Assembly: GCA_020636105.1 (NCBI GenBank)
Contig: JACJYL010000001.1
Location: forward strand, 3,410,001 to 3,474,000
Length of the DNA: 64,000 bases
Origin: Lewinellaceae bacterium
Lineage (GTDB): Bacteria; Bacteroidota; Bacteroidia; Chitinophagales; Saprospiraceae
Direction of reading: 5' to 3'
The notes below the pieces were generated by a model. That model saw only the letters and a program-made list of their open reading frames with translations. It was not told the origin of the DNA and did no database searches. Positions 37,860 to 47,295 of the stretch are shown here, in pieces. The translations under genes and the position numbers were made by a program. Each line of letters opens with the position of its first letter. The stretch's first letter is position 1.

Positions 37860-40800
37860 CTAATCGATTAAAATCATTTTACGTGTCGCAGTAAATTGCG
37901 ACGTTTCGAGTTTGTAGTACAATACACCTTTTATCGGCAGACCACTGAGGTCGATGTGGATTTGGTTGTATCCTTCTTCATAATAACCGTCAATGCGTTT
38001 CCACACTCTTCCACTCACATCGTAGATCGTCAGAACAGCCATGGAAGGTTCCGGCAGATTGAATGGAATAGTGGTTCTGTTACGGAACGGGTTCGGGATA
38101 TTCTGATATAATTCGAAACCTGAACCTTCGGCGTCCCTGTCCTTGAAGAGCAGATTTACATCATAAACTTCATAGTCCACCCCATAAGCTTCTGCCTGTG
38201 TCACTTCCGAGTTGATGCTCAGGAGGTCACTTATCCTGGCCGAAGTGCCTGCGAAAAATACCAGGCTGAACAGTTTTGTTCCCGGTTCTATCATATCTCC
38301 GGCCGGATGTTCCCAGCTAAAGGTGATGACTCCTCTTTCTGCCAGCTGAAACCCGAAGTTATTGTCATCGGCCACACCGTTTTCTACATAGAGTAACTCC
38401 AGGGCTTCGCGATCAAAATTCAGCGTAAACTGCATGCCCTGCACCTCTTCATCGGCTCCGACGTTGAAATCAATGCGATATTCCTGTCCGGGTCTCAATT
38501 CGTCATTGGCGACTTCCACATTGAAAATTCCCGCCACACTTCTTTCCTCAACGCCGCCCTGGAAGTTGGTCGTTGCACTGTTATTTACATCCCCTATTTT
38601 TACCGCGATAAAGTCCATATCGGTGGCATTGCCATTCAACTGGCTTATGCTCACGGCTTCAGGGAACAATGTCTGCCACGGATCAGCCGGATTTGGAAAT
38701 ACATGGGCAGCTTTGATAAACCTCCAACTGGTATTATCCGGGAATTCATCAATCACGCCCAGGATGAGTTTTCTCAACTGGATCATATCAATGGTAGAAA
38801 CAGTCCCTGACTTATTGATATCCGCAGCAATGATCTTATAAGGCGAATTCAAAAAAGACGTTCCGAGAATATGCTTGGCAATCAGGATCACATCCAGGGT
38901 GGAAACACCGTTTGAATAATCCTGATCCATTTCCGGTACCACTGTGTACTGCTGCCCCAACTCAAGGTTGTCGATCATATAACTTCCTGACTGGTCGGTC
39001 ATCATTTCGCCGGGCATTGAGATATTGAATCCCAGGTGGACTCCTTCCACCGGTTCGTTATCTTCGGTAATAATCTGTCCGGAAATAGCTCCCATTTCTA
39101 TGGTAATCAAGGTACAGTGATTTTGATTATCCTGCACATCTATAAAAGTTTCACAATAATCATAGTTGGGGCCCCCAACGGTACCATCAGGTTGTAAGGC
39201 GTAAGGGTTGAACGCCTGATCCCATGAGTAAATCCTGACAAGCTGTAACCCTATTTCGTCACAGGTCACTACAAGGCTTTGATGCCCCGGATCTGGGATA
39301 TCGGTCCCATTCAGAATATTTTCTACAAGATGTATGGAGAAAGTCGTTGTTCCTGAACAATCCACCAAACCGGCACCGACCACATAATCCTCTGCAAAAA
39401 TCACCTTGGCTGCCGCATCCACATCACCGTCACCGTCTGCATCAATCCCTCCTGGAAGTGCTTCGAGGCTTGTGGACAACCCATTAATACAAATGGGGGT
39501 CGGGGCAAAGCAATCCACCACACTGAAAGGAATGCTCACGATATTCAGGTTTCCGCATCCATCCTCAACATGCACATCAAAGGAGTGATTACCGATTGGA
39601 AAAACTCCGTTGATCATATAATTTGGGTAGCTTCCAGAAAGCGCTGTGTCAGTAATATCAACATCATCCAGCGGGCCGTCATCATTAAGATCGAAGTAAA
39701 CCTCCACCGACATATCAACGGAAGAACAAATTTCACTCACCACGAAATTTTGCGAAACACTGCCCGTACAATCATTTGAATTACTGCAATAAGCCTGAGG
39801 GGAAGCGAAAGTTACCTGTGGTGCGGTTATATCATTTACCATGATCACCTGCGTATATTGCCAGCGACCGTTTGAAGGGGTCGTTCTCCAGTAACCACTA
39901 GGATTTGTGGAGCCGTCGCAGGCTACCCCTTTAGTGCCCGCAACCGGGAGTCCGTCATTTTCATTATTCGTTCTGTCCAGGTAGATCTGTCCGTTTTTCC
40001 TTATCAACCAGAGGTTCTCATCTCCAAGCACCCCATCACAATCCTCATCACGGCGAAGGATAACCGGATCGGAAGACCCGTCGTATTCGCACCAGTCGAT
40101 AATATCGTAAGTTCTCAGTATTTTATAACATGCACCGCTAGGCACACTGTATTTTACATCGTTAACTTGTGCCGTCAATGCTTCACATCCATAGGAAAAA
40201 AGCTGCATGGTATCAGGAATAGGAGTCGAGCAAGTGGTAAGATAATCTTTGGGAAACTTAACACGGTAGTCTCTTGTAATCGTTACAGTAATCTCCTGTT
40301 CGCATATATTCGGGGACACATTCCCAAACTGATCGATTACCTGGAAACGACGGGTAATGGTACCATAACCACAATCATCAAGGTCAACAATAGGAGCCAG
40401 TTCCAGTATTTGAGCGATACTACAGTTATCAATTCCTATTGGCATACCAAAATGCTGTTGCAGAATGGTCACATCGCTGCCGTCATAGGTAGAAGGAATC
40501 ACCGCGCAAGTTGTCGTTACCGGGTCCGGAGCCACGCAGTATGGGTGGGATTCGTCTTTGACCAATACTCCGGTGGAACATACGTTCACATTTCCTGAAA
40601 GGTCAGTAACTCTGAGTTCCACCTGAACCGTGGACCCCACATCACAGCATGAGAATTCTACGAAGGGACCCCATGAGGTGTAGTAAGGTTCAGCAATCAA
40701 TTCGCAATCATCTTCCATCACCATGAGCCGGCGAACCTCAAGGGAAAGCACGCCGCAATTATCATTGCTTCCTTCATCCACATCGGCTGAATACAATCGT

Positions 40801-43280
40801 CCGTAACCGTCTCCACCAATGGACAGGTTCAGATCGTCGTCACATACGGCTACCGGCTGAATTTCATCCGTTACACAGAAAGGACATTCCACCACGCTTT
40901 GATTCCCGCAATTATCTGTCGCGGTATACCTGAAGCGGTGGCATCCCTGAGGGATACCTGAAACAATGCGGTTTGGGGCATTATCTGCGATGGTTGCCAA
41001 TACCACAGTAACCGTATCAAATCCGATTATAAACCCGACATTGTTGTAAATGGGCACTTTCTGCTCTACAAGCACTTCGGTAAACACGGTCCATGTATCC
41101 GAGCAATTATCGGACACTTGTGGGTAAGGCACATTGATAAAAGCCGTGCAGTCCAGTGGGCTTGAGGAATAGTGCAGGGTATCGGGCAATCCATTCTGAT
41201 CATTATCCGGAGCAGTACAGTTCACCACAGGAGCAGTGAAATCACCAACTCTGATCACCTGGTTAAAGGTATACACCTGGCTGACACAATTATCGATGAT
41301 CAGCCACTTTCTCACAAACTGGTAATTATCTCCACACAGATAGATGCGCTGCTGATCGCTGTAGCTTGCCGCAAAATTACAGTAAACAGGATTCAGTATC
41401 TTAGCCCCAAAGGCAGTCATAACAAATGGGTACCCTGTAACGGAAGGATGGGGATTTTGATTATTATTCACCGCAAAAGTCTCGTCACATCCCAAAGTAA
41501 AAGTCATTGGAGGCATGGTGAGGTCATCAAATTCTATGAAATCAAATTCGATCTCCTGCACACACTCTAACTGGTTGCCAAAAATGTTTGAACCGCTGAA
41601 AGTTCTAATGATGGTGGCCGCCTGGCAATCGCCCTGCATTTGCAATACGTCATTAAAACCGATCTGTAGAGGTTGACAATTTTCCGCGGCATCGGGATAA
41701 CCGAAATACTCAAGACTGGAGGGGTCATTCAAAACTTCCTGGTAATTTTGGCAAAACAAAGGCAATTGCAGCACCTCTTCTTCAGGAGTGAGGCCAACGA
41801 CAGAACCGTTACCGCCCAGGTTCCATACCGCCCATTCATAAGCTCCGGTCTGTCCCGGCACATGCGGCAGGGTAAATAAAATATACTGCGTACCGGCGTG
41901 CAACTGCACGTTTATGCGTACCGCATTGGGTTCGTTGGTATAATAGCCTTCTCCGGTCGGAATATCCTGAGAAGAAGCCATGATATTATTACAAGGTCCA
42001 TTGGCCGGGTTAAATTCCATTTCATAAATGGTTCCCGCCAGTTTTCCGAAAGCACCGATTCCTTCAAATACATAAATTCCGTCCTGGCTTACCGTAAAAG
42101 TATCGAGATGAAATTTGTGGATTCCCGGAGGCGAAGCTACCAGTGGCGCATAACATGCGTAATTGACCGCAACAATGGTTGGATCCGAGGGTTTGATCAC
42201 ATCTTCAATGAGATAAACCTCTTCTGACACCGCAGCAGTATGAACATCATCGGGACATACCAGATCTGGTTCGAATCCCAGGATAAGGTGGATCTGCCCG
42301 TTACCGGTATAATGGTTGGAATAAGTGAATACCTCTACCGGCAACAATTGCCCCAGATATTCTCCTGTCAATACATTGCCAATGGGCTGCCCCTGAAGAT
42401 TATAAATAACAATATAATAATCATCGATACAAGGGTAAGGCCCTGCCAAAACCATTTCAGGAGTAACCGTTACTTCACAATCGTGCCCCAACGAAACATT
42501 GACCTGGCCGATAACCGCCGTATTAGGCACATCCAGTACATTCACGGTTCTTGTTACCCTGGAAGTACAACCGGGATCTGAAGGATCGTTAGGACTTGCT
42601 GCGCCGGCATCAAAAATATATTCTATCACATGAGGGCCTACGCCTAAAAGGAATGGATCAAATTGGGTTGCGACCACATTGTCGACTTTAAAAAATCCCG
42701 TTCCTGCTACTCCTTCTACACTTGCCAGCAGGGATACCGCAACACTGCTAAGGCATATTTCATCAGGGAAATTGATGATCGTCGGATTGGGGTAATAACA
42801 GGTATTGCCAATGGTTAGAGGATTCGCTCCATTGGATACCGTCAGAGAAAATCCAAGGGCATCAATATGCCTGGCCGATAACTGGTAAATACCCGATCCG
42901 GGGGATGTTTCAGGAATGACAAGACCCACTGAAAGGGGAACAGGAGCTACCGGAGGAGCAGGACTGTTATTATTGTAAAGCCCTGTAACAGCCGTAACGG
43001 TCCAGGTTTCCCCCGTGCCACTGGCAATAGTGATCAATTCGCTGAACTGACCGTTCGTGAGGGAAGTGGCATTGTCCATACAAGAGCAACTAACCTGATT
43101 GAGCGGATCATTTCCGAAATAAATGCTTTGCGCATTTACTTCATTTAAAAATACAGCGGTGAGCCCGAACACCATAATGGCGAAAAGCCCCCGCATGTAG
43201 AGGATAACTTTTTTCGTGTTGGAGTAAAGTTCAGCGTTTACTACACTTTTTTGATTGAGTCTGCTTCTTAAAGATCTCAT
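37860..43280 (-). CDS. Large T9SS type A secreted protein with dockerin-like and cohesin-like modules
   Basis: An 1806-residue protein starting at ATG 43280; a TTG 24 nt upstream and an ATG at 43196 are alternatives. The signal sequence is long: about 28 mostly polar/basic residues before a hydrophobic core (G-L-F-A-I-M-V-F-G-L-T-A-V-F-L) and a cut near V-N-A-Q. Residues about 50-1390 are Cys-rich beta repeats with many D-N-C and D-L-S-G-N motifs (HYR/Ig-like). Then come a carboxypeptidase-regulatory-like domain (about 1395-1445), two dockerin-type calcium loops (S-N-G-V-S-T-L-D and D-I-N-K-S-G-T-V-S-T-I-D, about 1450-1510), a cohesin-like beta domain (about 1560-1690; M-Q-F-T-L-N-F-D) and a type A sorting domain (L-Y-Q-N-I-P-N-P-F, ending F-T-A-T-R-K-M-I-L-I-D). 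It is probably a surface-attached protein; no enzyme domain is seen. Confidence 0.85.
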   Translation of the reverse strand: MRSLRSRLNQKSVVNAELYSNTKKVILYMRGLFAIMVFGLTAVFLNEVNAQSIYFGNDPLNQVSCSCMDNATSLTNGQFSELITIASGTGETWTVTAVTGLYNNNSPAPPVAPVPLSVGLVIPETSPGSGIYQLSARHIDALGFSLTVSNGANPLTIGNTCYYPNPTIINFPDEICLSSVAVSLLASVEGVAGTGFFKVDNVVATQFDPFLLGVGPHVIEYIFDAGAASPNDPSDPGCTSRVTRTVNVLDVPNTAVIGQVNVSLGHDCEVTVTPEMVLAGPYPCIDDYYIVIYNLQGQPIGNVLTGEYLGQLLPVEVFTYSNHYTGNGQIHLILGFEPDLVCPDDVHTAAVSEEVYLIEDVIKPSDPTIVAVNYACYAPLVASPPGIHKFHLDTFTVSQDGIYVFEGIGAFGKLAGTIYEMEFNPANGPCNNIMASSQDIPTGEGYYTNEPNAVRINVQLHAGTQYILFTLPHVPGQTGAYEWAVWNLGGNGSVVGLTPEEEVLQLPLFCQNYQEVLNDPSSLEYFGYPDAAENCQPLQIGFNDVLQMQGDCQAATIIRTFSGSNIFGNQLECVQEIEFDFIEFDDLTMPPMTFTLGCDETFAVNNNQNPHPSVTGYPFVMTAFGAKILNPVYCNFAASYSDQQRIYLCGDNYQFVRKWLIIDNCVSQVYTFNQVIRVGDFTAPVVNCTAPDNDQNGLPDTLHYSSSPLDCTAFINVPYPQVSDNCSDTWTVFTEVLVEQKVPIYNNVGFIIGFDTVTVVLATIADNAPNRIVSGIPQGCHRFRYTATDNCGNQSVVECPFCVTDEIQPVAVCDDDLNLSIGGDGYGRLYSADVDEGSNDNCGVLSLEVRRLMVMEDDCELIAEPYYTSWGPFVEFSCCDVGSTVQVELRVTDLSGNVNVCSTGVLVKDESHPYCVAPDPVTTTCAVIPSTYDGSDVTILQQHFGMPIGIDNCSIAQILELAPIVDLDDCGYGTITRRFQVIDQFGNVSPNICEQEITVTITRDYRVKFPKDYLTTCSTPIPDTMQLFSYGCEALTAQVNDVKYSVPSGACYKILRTYDIIDWCEYDGSSDPVILRRDEDCDGVLGDENLWLIRKNGQIYLDRTNNENDGLPVAGTKGVACDGSTNPSGYWRTTPSNGRWQYTQVIMVNDITAPQVTFASPQAYCSNSNDCTGSVSQNFVVSEICSSVDMSVEVYFDLNDDGPLDDVDITDTALSGSYPNYMINGVFPIGNHSFDVHVEDGCGNLNIVSIPFSVVDCFAPTPICINGLSTSLEALPGGIDADGDGDVDAAAKVIFAEDYVVGAGLVDCSGTTTFSIHLVENILNGTDIPDPGHQSLVVTCDEIGLQLVRIYSWDQAFNPYALQPDGTVGGPNYDYCETFIDVQDNQNHCTLITIEMGAISGQIITEDNEPVEGVHLGFNISMPGEMMTDQSGSYMIDNLELGQQYTVVPEMDQDYSNGVSTLDVILIAKHILGTSFLNSPYKIIAADINKSGTVSTIDMIQLRKLILGVIDEFPDNTSWRFIKAAHVFPNPADPWQTLFPEAVSISQLNGNATDMDFIAVKIGDVNNSATTNFQGGVEERSVAGIFNVEVANDELRPGQEYRIDFNVGADEEVQGMQFTLNFDREALELLYVENGVADDNNFGFQLAERGVITFSWEHPAGDMIEPGTKLFSLVFFAGTSARISDLLSINSEVTQAEAYGVDYEVYDVNLLFKDRDAEGSGFELYQNIPNPFRNRTTIPFNLPEPSMAVLTIYDVSGRVWKRIDGYYEEGYNQIHIDLSGLPIKGVLYYKLETSQFTATRKMILID

Positions 43281-43584
43281 AGTGCGATAATTTTTGGGCA
43301 GCAAAAAATGCTGGCGGTAAAATATTTAGTGTTTCTAATTTGGGGTCAACTTCAAGATTACGGCTTTCCTCCTCTCTAAACTGACCTTCCAATCCTGTTT
43401 GCATGGGACAAAAATCTACCAGGGTATTCCCGTGCAGGTTTACCGGCAGTTTATCCCGATTTAAAAATTATTATGAAAAAACAAGTAACAGATCATTCGT
43501 TGCTAAGAAACCAAAAATCATCTGTCATGGGTATAAAGACAAAATTGATGCCAAACTTGGTAAATGGTTTTTTTTCATAAAAAA

Positions 43585-43615
43585 AAAGTCGAACCCGCTA
43601 CGCGAATTCGACTTT
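43585..43615 (-). terminator. Intrinsic terminator of secA
   Basis: AAAGTCGAA (43585-43593) pairs with TTCGACTTT (43607-43615). Reading on the - strand the stem is followed by a long T run, so it ends the secA transcript about 85 nt after the stop codon. Confidence 0.85.
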
Positions 43616-43625
43616 AATTTATTGA

Positions 43626-43660
43626 ATGTCAATAATTTAAGAAATATAAATTATTGACAT
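43626..43660. repeat. Perfect 13-bp inverted repeat downstream of secA
   Basis: ATGTCAATAATTT (43626-43638) and AAATTATTGACAT (43648-43660) are exact reverse complements with a 9-nt spacer. It lies between the secA stop codon and its terminator. It is AT-rich and could be a weak second hairpin or a protein-binding dyad; function unknown. Confidence 0.6.
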
Positions 43661-43699
43661 AAATTTTTCATAAAAAAGATTACCTCCCCGATATGGCTA

Positions 43700-46600
43700 C
43701 TAGCCTCGGCCGTGGCACTGTTTAAATTTCTTACCGCTTCCACAAGGACAAGGGTCATTTCTGCCTACTTTCGGATCATGTCTGCGGATGGTTTCTGGCT
43801 TGGAACTTGGCCGGCTCACCGCCTCTGCAGCTTTTCTGGCCATTTCTTCGTCGCTGGAACGGCTCGTTTTTGTATTGCTCATATCGGTCCGTTGACGACG
43901 GGCCTCCCGGAGGTGCTGATCTCCCTGGGGAAGATCCAGCCTTCCTTTAGCCAGGAAGCCGGTAACCTCTTCATTGATCTCATGAATGAGTTGTTCAAAA
44001 AGATTAAAAGCTTCCATTTTATAGATCACCAACGGATCCTTTTGCTCAAAAGAAGCCGCCTGTGAAGACTCCTTCAATTCGTCCATGGAGCGGAGGTGGC
44101 CCTTCCATTTTTCATCGATTACCGCCAGGGTGACCACCTTTTCAATATCCGTAGGAATAGATTTACCATTGGATTTTACCGCTTCTTCAATTTCAGCGGC
44201 AATAGGCATCTGCCCGGGTCTCCCGTCGCTGAAAGGAATTAAAATACGCTTATAACGGTCTCCTTCATTTTCGTACACTCTCCTGATTTCCGGCAAGAGC
44301 ATTTCCGACATGTTCTTAAATTTACTTTCGTAAAATTCCAAAAACTGGCTAAAGAACAATTCACTGACTTCTTCCGGGCTTGCCTCGTTAAAAAATGCGG
44401 CTTCAATCTGGGGATCGAGTCCCAGTTTACCCAAAACATCCTGGCGGAACGTATTAAAATCGCCTATTTGTTTATGTTCCAATACCATATTTTTGGCCAT
44501 GCCCTCGAACATATGATGCAATTCCACGGAAAGTCGCTCTCCCGAAAGCGCCATCCTCCTTTTTTTGTAAATGGCCTCACGCTGAATGTTCATCACATCA
44601 TCGTACTCCAGCAATCTTTTACGGATTCCGAAGTTATTTTCTTCGACTTTTTTCTGCGCCCGTTCGATGGAACGTGAGACCATCTTGTGTTGAATCACAT
44701 CTCCTTCTGAGTGCCCCATACGGTCCATCAAACCGGCAATACGATCTGACTGGAACAAACGCATCAGGTTGTCTTCGAGGGAAACAAAGAACTGGGAACT
44801 ACCGGCATCTCCCTGACGACCGGCACGACCGCGAAGCTGCCTGTCTACCCGGCGTGAATCGTGGCGTTCTGTACCAATGATGGCCAAACCACCGGCGTCT
44901 ATTACTTCCCTGGAAAGTTTGATATCCGTACCACGCCCGGCCATATTGGTGGCGATGGTCACTTTTCCCGGGCGTCCGGCTTCCGCAACGACTTCTGCCT
45001 CCCGCTGGTGTTGTTTCGCATTTAAAACATTGTGACTGATGCCTTTCATATTGAGCATTCGGCTCAATTTTTCGGAAATATCTACCGAAGTGGTACCCAC
45101 CAGTGACGGGCGGCCGGCCTCAGTCATCTTGACGATCTCGTCAATTACGGCATTAAATTTTTCTTTTTCGGTTTTGAAAACCAAATCTTCCCGGTCATCA
45201 CGAACGACAGGTCTGTTGGTAGGAATAACCACTACATCAAGTTTGTAGATTTCCCAAAATTCCCCGGCTTCCGTTTCCGCCGTACCGGTCATACCTGCCA
45301 GCTTATGGAACATTCTGAAGTAGTTCTGAAGGGTCACCGTAGCATAGGTTTGGGTAATGTCCCCTACCTTGACGTTTTCCTTGGCTTCCAGTGCCTGGTG
45401 CAAACCGTCAGAATAACGACGGCCCTCCATCATACGACCGGTAGATTCATCTACAATCTTCACCTCTCCATTGATCACGATGTATTCCTGGTCGCGCTCG
45501 AACATGGAGTAGGCTTTCAGCAGCTGGCTTATGGAGTGGAGACGACGCGATTTGATCGCAAAATCCTGGGCAACTTCATTTTTGGCATCTGCCTTTTCTT
45601 TTTCTGTCAAATCCTTCCTGTTATCGATCTGCATCATTTCGGTCGCGATATCCGGCATAACGAAGAACCCGGGATCTGAATTTCCTTTAGACAGATACTC
45701 CACACCGAGTTCGGCCAATTCTACGCTCCTGTTCTTTTCATCGATCACAAAATAGAGGGGTTCATCGACCAGGTGCATATTTTTGGAATTCTCCTGCATG
45801 TAATGATTCTCTGCTTTCTGGAGCATGACCTTAACCCCCTCTTCGCTCAAAAATTTGATGAGCGGTCTGTATTTAGGAAGAGCACGGTAGGCGCGTAAGA
45901 GAGCCATCCCTGCTTCTCCCTCCTGGTTGCCCGTGGCGCCTTCTCTAAATAATCTTTTTGCTTCGGCCAGAGATTCTGTTGCCAATTTTCTTTGTGCGGC
46001 CAGTAGTTTCTCGACATGAATTTTGAGCTCGAGGTATTCCTGTTCCTCACTACCCTTGGGAACGGGACCTGAAATGATCAGCGGTGTTCTCGCATCATCG
46101 ATCAACACGGAGTCAACCTCATCCACCATCGCGTAGTGGTGTTTGCGCTGCACTTTTTCTTCCTGCGAGCGCACCATATTATCCCTGAGGTAATCAAAAC
46201 CAAATTCGTTATTGGTTCCGTAGGTGATATCACAGTTATAGGCTGCTTTTCGCTCTTCTGAGTGAGGGGTATATTTATCGATACAATCAACGGTCAGGAA
46301 CAAAAATTCCATGATTGGTCCGACCCATTCGCTATCCCTTCGTGCCAGGTAATCATTGACGGTGATGAGGTGAACGCCTTGTCCTGATAGTCCGTTGAGG
46401 TAAGAAGGCAGCGTGGCCACCAGGGTTTTACCTTCACCGGTCTGCATCTCTGCAATTTTACCTTCGTGCAAAACAATACCCCCTATGAGCTGCACATCGT
46501 AGTGTATCATATTCCAGGTCACTTCTCCTCCTGCAGCCATCCAGGTATTCTTCCAGGTGGCTTTATCGCCGTTGATCGAAATATACGTTTTTGCGGATTT

Positions 46601-47038
46601 CGCGGCCAGCTCACGGTCAAAATCGGTAGTGGTGACCACCAATGTTTCATTTTCCGTAAAACGACGCGCCGTTTCTTTCACCACTGCAAAGGCTTCAGGC
46701 AGGATTTGCATCAAAACCTCTTCGAGCATTTTGTCACGCTCTTCCACAAGCTTATCCACCTCATCAAACAATTCCTCTTTTACTGCAAAATCCTCTTCGT
46801 CGGCGGCTCGTTGCTTGATTTCAACGATCTCCGCGTCGATATCTATAAGGTAATCAGTAATTCGTTTTCTAAATTCATGCGTCTTTTGCCGCAATTCATC
46901 ATTGCTCAACGCTTTATATGATTCAAAAAATTCATTGGTTTGCTCAACAATAGGAGTCATTTTTTTAATGTCCCGATCGTATTTCGTACCAAATACTTTT
47001 TTCAGTGAATCTCCAAATCCTTTTAACATAATTGACAT
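43700..47038 (-). CDS. secA: Preprotein translocase ATPase SecA
   Basis: Motor ATPase that pushes unfolded preproteins through SecYEG. The 1112-residue protein is longer than E. coli SecA (901) because of insertions, as usual in Bacteroidota. Visible are the Walker A motif Q-T-G-E-G-K-T (199-205), the D-E-V-D Walker B (306-309) with D-D-A-R-T-P-L-I-I-S-G following, and the second RecA-like domain with T-N-M-A-G-R-G-T-D-I. Also present are the R-Q-L-R-G-R-A-G-R-Q-G-D motif and the C-terminal zinc-binding tail C-P-C-G-S-G-K-K-F-K-Q-C-H that binds SecB and phospholipids. The start is ATG 47038 (an in-frame ATG at 47029 is possible). A -7 box lies 47 nt upstream and a terminator follows. It would handle the first export step for the T9SS cargo in the window. 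Confidence 0.96.
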   Translation of the reverse strand: MSIMLKGFGDSLKKVFGTKYDRDIKKMTPIVEQTNEFFESYKALSNDELRQKTHEFRKRITDYLIDIDAEIVEIKQRAADEEDFAVKEELFDEVDKLVEERDKMLEEVLMQILPEAFAVVKETARRFTENETLVVTTTDFDRELAAKSAKTYISINGDKATWKNTWMAAGGEVTWNMIHYDVQLIGGIVLHEGKIAEMQTGEGKTLVATLPSYLNGLSGQGVHLITVNDYLARRDSEWVGPIMEFLFLTVDCIDKYTPHSEERKAAYNCDITYGTNNEFGFDYLRDNMVRSQEEKVQRKHHYAMVDEVDSVLIDDARTPLIISGPVPKGSEEQEYLELKIHVEKLLAAQRKLATESLAEAKRLFREGATGNQEGEAGMALLRAYRALPKYRPLIKFLSEEGVKVMLQKAENHYMQENSKNMHLVDEPLYFVIDEKNRSVELAELGVEYLSKGNSDPGFFVMPDIATEMMQIDNRKDLTEKEKADAKNEVAQDFAIKSRRLHSISQLLKAYSMFERDQEYIVINGEVKIVDESTGRMMEGRRYSDGLHQALEAKENVKVGDITQTYATVTLQNYFRMFHKLAGMTGTAETEAGEFWEIYKLDVVVIPTNRPVVRDDREDLVFKTEKEKFNAVIDEIVKMTEAGRPSLVGTTSVDISEKLSRMLNMKGISHNVLNAKQHQREAEVVAEAGRPGKVTIATNMAGRGTDIKLSREVIDAGGLAIIGTERHDSRRVDRQLRGRAGRQGDAGSSQFFVSLEDNLMRLFQSDRIAGLMDRMGHSEGDVIQHKMVSRSIERAQKKVEENNFGIRKRLLEYDDVMNIQREAIYKKRRMALSGERLSVELHHMFEGMAKNMVLEHKQIGDFNTFRQDVLGKLGLDPQIEAAFFNEASPEEVSELFFSQFLEFYESKFKNMSEMLLPEIRRVYENEGDRYKRILIPFSDGRPGQMPIAAEIEEAVKSNGKSIPTDIEKVVTLAVIDEKWKGHLRSMDELKESSQAASFEQKDPLVIYKMEAFNLFEQLIHEINEEVTGFLAKGRLDLPQGDQHLREARRQRTDMSNTKTSRSSDEEMARKAAEAVSRPSSKPETIRRHDPKVGRNDPCPCGSGKKFKQCHGRG

Positions 47039-47084
47039 TTCAGTTATTACAATACCCTGATGAGGGCATCAGATGGAACAGGCG

Positions 47085-47092
47085 CAAAGATA
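47085..47092 (-). promoter_or_regulatory. Bacteroidota -7 box of secA
   Basis: On the - strand the sequence reads TATCTTTG followed by CG, an exact TAnnTTTG. It lies 47 nt upstream of the secA start codon, predicting a leader of about 40 nt. A TTG lies 23 nt further upstream, slightly beyond the usual -33 spacing. Confidence 0.55.
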
Positions 47093-47178
47093 AGATTATA
47101 AGATCGGTTATCGTGCAATTCAATGGTTTGTTTATTTCTTTATCAACCAACAAAATCTTAAATAACGAACCTATATGG

Positions 47179-47186
47179 TATATTTG
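47179..47186 (+). promoter_or_regulatory. Bacteroidota -7 box for the lipoprotein gene
   Basis: TATATTTG followed by CG matches TAnnTTTG exactly and lies 110 nt upstream of ATG 47296. No clear -33 element is seen. It is divergent from the secA -7 box about 90 nt away. Confidence 0.5.
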
Positions 47187-47295
47187 CGCTTGCTAAAATT
47201 ACCTTTTAAGGTACAACAAATACACACTCCGCACAATCTGTTCCAAAACAGATTTCGTGACAAAATGACATAACAGAACGTTTTTTATCTAATTA

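Larger units (their letters stand above)
43281..43699. other. Intergenic region, 419 nt
   Basis: Lies between secA and the large secreted protein, both on the - strand. It holds the secA terminator (43585-43615), a perfect 13-bp dyad (43626-43660) and, nearer 43281, the AT-rich leader of the secreted protein. An 84-codon frame (43403-43657) crosses both hairpins and is not a gene. Confidence 0.5.

Noticed and set aside
43403..43657. 84-codon frame between secA and the secreted protein
   Set aside because: It runs through the secA terminator and the 13-bp dyad, and is rich in Lys/Asn from AT-rich DNA.
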